Below are positions 59,298 through 64,000 of a DNA stretch of 64,000 nucleotides, piece by piece. This DNA comes from DASYKT01 sp963718105 (lineage in GTDB: Bacteria; Acidobacteriota; Blastocatellia; Pyrinomonadales; Pyrinomonadaceae). Within the stretch, counting starts at the first letter, position 1, and each line of letters begins with the position of its first letter. Location: assembly GCA_963718105.1 (NCBI GenBank), contig OY970352.1, forward strand, positions 1,240,001-1,304,000, read 5' to 3'. Both the position numbers and the translations under genes were made by a program. Below the pieces are notes generated by a model. The model did no database searches. It was not told the origin of the DNA and saw nothing but the letters and a program-made list of their open reading frames with translations.

Positions 59298-61160
59298 TTA
59301 CCGTTTACACTTCTCGACCATTTTTTGCAGTCCGATAACCTCATCATTTTCAACGCTTAGCGAAATCGCGAGTTCGGATGCCGAGCGCGAATAGGTTTCC
59401 GCCTGCTGGCAGTCGCGTTTTTCGTAAAAGATCTTGCCGAGGGCAATATGGCCTTCGAGCAGCTTATTATCCCAGAAGAGGGCGGTTTTCAGCGCGCTCA
59501 CGGCGGCTTCCAGTTCACCGCGGCGCAAACGGATATTGCCCATGATCAGGTAAGCTTCGGCGCTCATCGGCTCGCTGGTCAGAATGCGGTTGATGACGGC
59601 CAGGGCGTCGTCATCGCGCCCGGCTTTGTAGAAATTGCGCGCCTGCAGCAGCATCGCCTGCGTTTCGTCGATCGGCGGAGGCAGCGCCTGGTTCTGGCGG
59701 CGTGAAAGAATCATTACCGCAAAATCCTTGCGCGGGGGCTGCTTGATGCGCAGCGAGATGCTGTCGGTTCCTTTGCCTTTTTGCCATTCGGTTTCCGACT
59801 TGGCGTAGTTGGGCAGATATTTTCGCGCCTGGTTGTCAAAATTCTGGAAGTTCGGGTCTTCCTTGCCTTTGGTGGCTTCGATGGCTTTGGCCAGCAGGAA
59901 ATATGCCGGGCCGTCTTTTTGGCTGGCGGCCAGCAGCGGGCGCAAAACTTCCGCGGCCTCGCTGTAATTTTCCTGCAGGAAAAGTCCGTAGGCATAATTG
60001 AAACGCACGTCCTGGTCATTCGGCGAAGAATCGAGCGCCTGTTTCAAAAACGCCACGCCGTCGCTTAAGAACGCGGCGGATTTGGCGGTGTTTTTCTTTT
60101 CCGCGCGCGCCGCCTGCAGAGATATTGCGCCCAGAATATTGTGCACGGCGATCAGTTTCAGATCGTCGGCCAGCGGGCGCAGCGTCGCCAGCGCCGGTTC
60201 ATAGTTGCCCTGTCCCCAATGGATCAGCCCGGTATAAAAAGCGGCTTCGGCATAATGCGGATCGGCCGTCGGGATACGCGAAAAATAATCGATCGCATTG
60301 AGATGTTCTTTGCGGTTCAAATAATAATGTCCGAGTTCGAGCGCGGCATCGGTATATATTTCGCCCGCGCGTTCGAGGGTGTAACGGTTGAGCGCGTTTT
60401 TCAGATACGCTTCGCGGCGCGTGTCGCTTTCCGGCGTCAGCAGCGCTTTGATATACGCTTCAAAAGCCAGGGGCGGAATGGTGATCGCTTTCTCGATAAA
60501 TTTATTCTGCTCGAAGGGCAGCGATAATCCATCGCGCTTAAAAAATATCTGGTAAGCCAGTTCGCCCTGCAGCCGCTGCAGATTTCCCAGCGCGCCCTGG
60601 ATAACAATTTCGCGGATCACTTTTTTCCCGTCGACCTCTTCGGTCAAAAAGCTCCCGTCATTGACGCGCACTATCCGCGCGGTGATCCTGATGCTGGCGG
60701 CGATCTTTTCGGCGGCAGTATTGGGGGCAGCGTTGGGCGGGGCAGCGTCGGTGGCGGTCTGCTGTTCGGGGATGACCTCGTACTTGCCGGTAACCATCAG
60801 GCTGGCGCGGGCTTCGCGGGCGAGCCGCAGGGAAGTGGCCACCGAGGGCAGCGTCGTCAGCGGAATATTATTTTTTACCTGGATGAATTTGCGCTCTTCG
60901 TTGGAAACGGTGGTGAGCGTCGAATCTTTCAGCAGATCGGTCAGCGCATCGGCAAAGCTCTCGCCGATCCAGTTAAGCTCCGGTTTGCCGGACGATTCGC
61001 AGATCGACAAGACGCTGTTGTTGATCTTAAAGGTGCCGAGCTTGCCGCAGTTCTCAAACGGAAAAACCAGTATCGCGTCCGGATTTTTCTGCGCCAGAAC
61101 AGACGTCGGGATAAGAATGCAAAGAATAAATAAACTTAAAATTGCGTATCTGAAATTCAT
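59298..61160 (-). CDS. Exported FlgO/CsgG-like N-domain plus TPR protein
   Basis: 620 residues. Signal peptide ends TSVLAQ (about 23). N-terminal domain ILVFPFENCGKLGTFK, GESFADALTDLLKDS, SLRLAREARASLMVTGKYE, AARIVRVNDGSFLTEEV resembles the FlgO/CsgG-type nucleotide-binding-like fold. From about 270 to the end there are at least six TPR pairs (ALELGHYYLNRKEHLNAIDYFS; AYLIMGNIRLRRGELEAAVSALKTAL). Periplasmic scaffold likely; no partner is suggested beyond the adjacent bPH-like gene ten bases downstream in the opposite direction of the repeat. Confidence 0.82.
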   Translation of the reverse strand: MNFRYAILSLFILCILIPTSVLAQKNPDAILVFPFENCGKLGTFKINNSVLSICESSGKPELNWIGESFADALTDLLKDSTLTTVSNEERKFIQVKNNIPLTTLPSVATSLRLAREARASLMVTGKYEVIPEQQTATDAAPPNAAPNTAAEKIAASIRITARIVRVNDGSFLTEEVDGKKVIREIVIQGALGNLQRLQGELAYQIFFKRDGLSLPFEQNKFIEKAITIPPLAFEAYIKALLTPESDTRREAYLKNALNRYTLERAGEIYTDAALELGHYYLNRKEHLNAIDYFSRIPTADPHYAEAAFYTGLIHWGQGNYEPALATLRPLADDLKLIAVHNILGAISLQAARAEKKNTAKSAAFLSDGVAFLKQALDSSPNDQDVRFNYAYGLFLQENYSEAAEVLRPLLAASQKDGPAYFLLAKAIEATKGKEDPNFQNFDNQARKYLPNYAKSETEWQKGKGTDSISLRIKQPPRKDFAVMILSRRQNQALPPPIDETQAMLLQARNFYKAGRDDDALAVINRILTSEPMSAEAYLIMGNIRLRRGELEAAVSALKTALFWDNKLLEGHIALGKIFYEKRDCQQAETYSRSASELAISLSVENDEVIGLQKMVEKCKR

Positions 61161-61170
61161 AATTGATCGG

Positions 61171-61680
61171 TTACATTAAAAATTTTTTATCGCCCGGGAT
61201 ATTTGATGTGACATTTAATATAGAAAGCGCCGGATCGTTTCCATCACTTAAAGTTTTCTCCTTGATAAAGGAGTTTAGTTTGCGCATCTGCAGTCCGTCT
61301 CCCAGCCGCAGATTTTTCACCGTCTGCCGCCTGCCGTCATTGAAAACGATATGCACTTTATCTTCATCGACGGTCATCGACGAGATCTCGTGATATCCGT
61401 ATAATTTCGCCAGGCCGAAACCGCTGCGAATGCGGATAAATGACTGCTCCAGCGTAATACTTTCCAGCAGCGTCATCGAAACACCGGCGATCGCAATTAT
61501 TCCGCAGAGGACCATCAGGCCGGCCGTGATCCACAGGTTATATTGCGCGGGCAATCCTGCCTTGTCCACCAAAAAGACCTGCCAGATAAACATCAGCGCG
61601 ATCAACACCGCGATCAGCGTGCCGGCGATGGTCATCGGCTGCCGTTTGGCGCTGGTACCGGATATGATCGGGGTTTCCAT
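61171..61680 (-). CDS. Two-TM protein with PH-like C-terminal domain
   Basis: 169 residues. Helices at about 17-37 and 48-70, then LESITLEQSFIRIRSGFGLAKLYGYHEISSMTVDEDKVHIVFNDGR, which reads as a bacterial PH-like beta domain, and a short helix. Ten bases upstream of the TPR gene on the same strand, so an operon is likely. No named family; envelope-related by location. Confidence 0.75.
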   Translation of the reverse strand: METPIISGTSAKRQPMTIAGTLIAVLIALMFIWQVFLVDKAGLPAQYNLWITAGLMVLCGIIAIAGVSMTLLESITLEQSFIRIRSGFGLAKLYGYHEISSMTVDEDKVHIVFNDGRRQTVKNLRLGDGLQMRKLNSFIKEKTLSDGNDPALSILNVTSNIPGDKKFLM

Positions 61681-61704
61681 TTCTTTATCGGTCTTTTTAT
61701 CGCA

Positions 61705-61813
61705 ATGAAGTCAGTACCGGGAACGTAGTGACCGGCTTCCTACCTCAGCGGGCTCAATGCTTGTCGTTTTCGCTTCGCTCATAGCCGGGTCACTACGTTC
61801 CCGGTACTGACCC
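61705..61813. repeat. R4-family palindromic repeat
   Basis: AGTCAGTACCGGGAACGTAG and CTACGTTCCCGGTACTGAC arms with GTAGTGACCGG / CCGGGTCACTAC. Confidence 0.88.
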
Positions 61814-61836
61814 GTTACTTTCTGACTTCCACATGC

Positions 61837-62346
61837 TCACCGCCCCTTCGGTTCGCGATATGCCGGTTCAAAACTGCGCGTCGTATTTTCCGTCACGCTA
61901 CTCATACCGGCCATACCGGACGCCATATTTGAGGCCGGCTGTGCCGCGTCAAAAGGCTGCGCTTCGTGCAAAACTCTCGTCGCGGCTCCCTCGGTGCGAT
62001 AGTTTTCCGCCACTTCTTTTGAGGCGTTTGCCCGGCTCCTGGTCGCGCTTAACAAGAGCTTTAACAGGCCCAGTTCAGAGATCGTCAACAGGAAAAACGC
62101 AAAGAAAGCTATCGCCGCTACGACGTTATCGCCCATCTCCAGCTCTTTTTTCATCACCGTGAGCAGGCCGATAAGAACGCCGATACCCGCGATCGGCAGG
62201 CCCAGCAGCGCCGCGATCAGAAAATTGAACGATGCCTCGGAGATCGTGCCGGGCTCCTGCTTTTTTCCCGGAGCGAGCTTATAACCACAATGGTTGCAAA
62301 AGCTTAGCCCCGGTATAAGGGATTTTCCGCAAGATGAACAATACAT
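61837..62346 (-). CDS. Zinc-ribbon two-TM protein with SVTENTTR tail (copy 3)
   Basis: 169 residues. Zinc ribbon YCSSCGKSLIPGLSFCNHCGYKL at the N-terminus, helices at about 43-65 and 76-98, a polar linker (about 104-145), and the tail GMSSVTENTTRSFEPAYRE. The zinc ribbon plus tail match the two genes at 34915 and 35625, but the membrane helices and linker are unrelated at sequence level, so this is a third, diverged member of that architecture. Function unknown. Confidence 0.82.
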   Translation of the reverse strand: MYCSSCGKSLIPGLSFCNHCGYKLAPGKKQEPGTISEASFNFLIAALLGLPIAGIGVLIGLLTVMKKELEMGDNVVAAIAFFAFFLLTISELGLLKLLLSATRSRANASKEVAENYRTEGAATRVLHEAQPFDAAQPASNMASGMAGMSSVTENTTRSFEPAYREPKGR

Positions 62347-62514
62347 AATTTCACGCCCCTGCCATCTATACGATACTCCACCCCGCGCGGTTCACCCAAA
62401 GCCCCTGATATCAGGATGCATACAAACAACAAATATCGCTTCTGTCGAGATGTCGAAGAAGCGACGGCTATAAAGAGTTTGATGGTGAAATTAAGTAAAA
62501 GGTTTGGGCGAAAA

Positions 62515-62590
62515 TGGTAACCGGTACGGGATTTGAACCCGTGTTGCCGCCGTGAAAGGGCGGTGTCCTAGACCCCTAGACGAACCGGTC
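62515..62590 (-). tRNA. tRNA-Glu (anticodon TTC)
   Basis: 76 bases with encoded CCA. Acceptor pairing GACCGGT/ACCGGTT, D-loop GTCTAGGGGTCTAGGAC, anticodon stem CCGCC/GGCGG with loop CTTTCAC (TTC), T-stem CGGG/CCCG with GTTCAAAT. Reads GAA/GAG. Confidence 0.97.
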
Positions 62591-62718
62591 ATGCTGAAAC
62601 ACTATGCCGGCAAGCGTAAAATTCACGCTGCCGCTTCAAATAGCATCGCTCACCAAGGGCTAACCTGTCAGAAAGCGAACATTTAGGATAACGAACACGG
62701 CTTTTTCTGTCAAACGCA

Positions 62719-62823
62719 CATGGAGCGCGGCCGTCTCTGCCCGCATTGTAGCGCCACCGTCCCGCCGTCAGATTATACGCGGTCGGGACGCCCACGCGAC
62801 TGCCGGCGAGACGCCGGCGTTAC
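62719..62823. repeat. R1 left arm fused to R2 element
   Basis: ATGGAGCGCGGCCGTCTCTG, then GTAGCGCCACCGTCCCGCCG ... GAGACGCCGGCGTTAC; the last bases form the stop codon of the read-through ankyrin frame. Confidence 0.82.
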
Positions 62824-62996
62824 TTTTCCGCCCCGAATCGCCTTAATATCTCTTCTACCTTTGCTTTCACCTCATTGGAAGGTTTTGGCTGCCGCCGGAG
62901 CCAGGCGATAGTTCCTTGTTCGGTCACCGCGCCTGCTTCTAATAAGATCTCGATGGCGGGAAGAAAATCCGATCCATTGTCGTTGTTCGTCAATCC
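62820..62996 (-). pseudogene. Ankyrin-gene 3' remnant after an in-frame TGA
   Basis: In the same frame as the ankyrin gene, directly after its TGA, 57 codons read GLTNNDNGSDFLPAIEILLEAGAVTEQ... and end with TAA at 62822-62820. FLPAIEILLEAGA is an ankyrin-like continuation, so the TGA probably truncates a longer protein, replacing a likely Trp. Confidence 0.7.
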
Positions 62997-64000
62997 TCAG
63001 AGTGCCTGTCCCAGCGCGTCGCCGCCATAGATGTTGACGGCGTCGAGCCGCGCGCCGCGCCGGAGCAGCAATTCTATTATCGATAGCTGCGGCGTGAACA
63101 GCGCCCAGTGCAGTGCCGTCTGTTTAGCGTTATCGGCGGCCTGAATGTCTACGCCATGGTCGAGCAAAAATTCGACCACTTCGCGCTGCCCGTAACCGCA
63201 GGCGTAGAGCAGCGCTTCTTCGGCTTGCTCTTTTGTCACACCTTGTTCAAAAAAACTTTCAACCACATCGAGCCGCCCGATCCCGGCCGCGCCGACCAGA
63301 TCAAGCCGTGCTCCATGCGTCGCCAGAAATTCGGCGGCCTCCGGGCAGCCATTGGCGAGCGATCCGCGCACAGCGCTTTGCGCGTTACCGCCCGCGTTCG
63401 GTTGATCGATACTAGCGCCCGCCGTGAGTAAAATTTCCAGCAGCTCATTTTGCACGCCGGTGCCGCGCGGGTGAGCGCTCGTCGCCGCCAACCCCAGCGT
63501 GGTCGAACCGCCGCCGTATGCATCCGATTCCGCATTCACATCCGCGCCGGCTTCAAGAAGCATTTTCGTTATCTCAACAATATTATCCGGCGTTACCTGG
63601 CGAAAATCTTCGATGCCGTTGGCGGAAACATAATGCAGCAGTGTGGAGCGATGCTCGCGGCCGGAGCGCCGGCGGACCAGCTCCGGATCTTCGCGCAGCA
63701 GGCGTCCCAGTTTTTTCACGTCGCCCACGGCGATGGCATCGGCTGCCTGTTCGAATTTTGAGACCGGTGAATTTTCGCTGTTCAGCGCTTCGATATGCGC
63801 GGCAAATTTCGGCCAGCTATCGAAAGCGTATTCGCGCGCGAGTAAAAACTGCGCGTTGGCGAGCGTGAAATTATCTTCCTCAAATTGCGAACGCGTAAGA
63901 TGTCGATAACGCTGTTTCACATTTTCGCGAAACTCTTCCGGCGAAAACGCGCGCTCATAAAGGGCGTAAAGTTCGTTGATCTTTCGCAGGGCTTTCTCGT
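62997..64000 (-). CDS. Ankyrin-repeat protein, partial at the right edge
   Basis: The reading frame is open from the right window edge, so the N-terminus is outside; an internal GTG at 63920 would be a late start. The first visible part (ALRKINELYALYERAFSPEEFREN, LANAQFLLAREYAFDSWPKFAAHIEAL) is the helical leader common to ankyrin proteins of this type. Repeats follow: EITKMLLEAGADVNAESDAYG, LLEILLTAGASIDQPNAGG, AAEFLATHGARLD, VVEFLLDHGVDIQAADNAKQTALHWAL, IIELLLRRGARLDAVNIYGG. It stops at TGA 62997 just before what reads as a further repeat. Cytoplasmic interaction protein; target unknown. Confidence 0.82.
   Translation of the reverse strand, partial: EKALRKINELYALYERAFSPEEFRENVKQRYRHLTRSQFEEDNFTLANAQFLLAREYAFDSWPKFAAHIEALNSENSPVSKFEQAADAIAVGDVKKLGRLLREDPELVRRRSGREHRSTLLHYVSANGIEDFRQVTPDNIVEITKMLLEAGADVNAESDAYGGGSTTLGLAATSAHPRGTGVQNELLEILLTAGASIDQPNAGGNAQSAVRGSLANGCPEAAEFLATHGARLDLVGAAGIGRLDVVESFFEQGVTKEQAEEALLYACGYGQREVVEFLLDHGVDIQAADNAKQTALHWALFTPQLSIIELLLRRGARLDAVNIYGGDALGQAL

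Overview
The window looks like chromosome of a Gram-negative bacterium with moderately high GC. Apolipoprotein N-acyltransferase, many Sec signal peptides, a bacillithiol gene (bshC), large secreted peptidases with FG-GAP-like tails, and a dense population of palindromic intergenic repeats together suggest an Acidobacteriota lineage (Blastocatellia or Pyrinomonadales type). This is an inference from gene content; there is no rRNA or other strong phylogenetic marker here.

Layout. 1-5.3 kb: a leftward nucleoside uptake and salvage operon (pyrimidine-nucleoside phosphorylase, BMP-family lipoprotein, an AT-rich orphan, ABC ATPase) that continues past the left edge. 5.4-9.7 kb: six leftward, tandem, diverged secreted paralogs. 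9.9-15.0 kb: ispF, ispD and a YacL-like PIN/TRAM protein leftward, then radA and a small zinc ribbon rightward. 15.1-20.6 kb: bshC, a membrane protein, a decayed copy of the mutL 5' end, a HicB/HicA pair, intact mutL, and an M15 peptidase. 20.8-24.4 kb: biotin carrier protein, CWC protein, TlyC/CorC-type protein, OB-fold lipoprotein, DinB-like protein. 24.6-38.0 kb: exported peptidases and related proteins (subtilisin S8, sortilin/BNR protein, S9 peptidase, two zinc-ribbon membrane proteins, gamma-glutamyltransferase). 38.0-39.0 kb: a gene-free kilobase with a sigma-54-like promoter, a candidate small RNA and clustered palindromes. 39.0-47.9 kb: lnt, a YdeI-family gene, a TPR gene built from 138-bp repeats, prfB with its programmed frameshift, ftsK. 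48-54.6 kb: spermidine-synthase-like membrane protein flanked by two copies of one repeat, comEC, an AT-rich orphan. 54.6-64 kb: serine hydrolase, C25 (gingipain-type) peptidase, periplasmic TPR protein, two small membrane proteins, tRNA-Glu, and an ankyrin gene running off the right edge.

Most conserved genes are housekeeping (isoprenoid precursors, DNA repair, translation termination, chromosome segregation, lipoprotein maturation). The accessory signal is (1) several families of palindromic repeats lying within a few bases of start and stop codons and in places supplying coding tails or the region before the start codon; (2) the six-gene secreted paralog array with a covarying cysteine pair; (3) a toxin-antitoxin cassette at the mutL start that leaves a vestigial mutL 5' end behind; (4) a candidate sigma-54-driven small RNA; (5) a small family of zinc-ribbon membrane proteins with a shared C-terminal tail.
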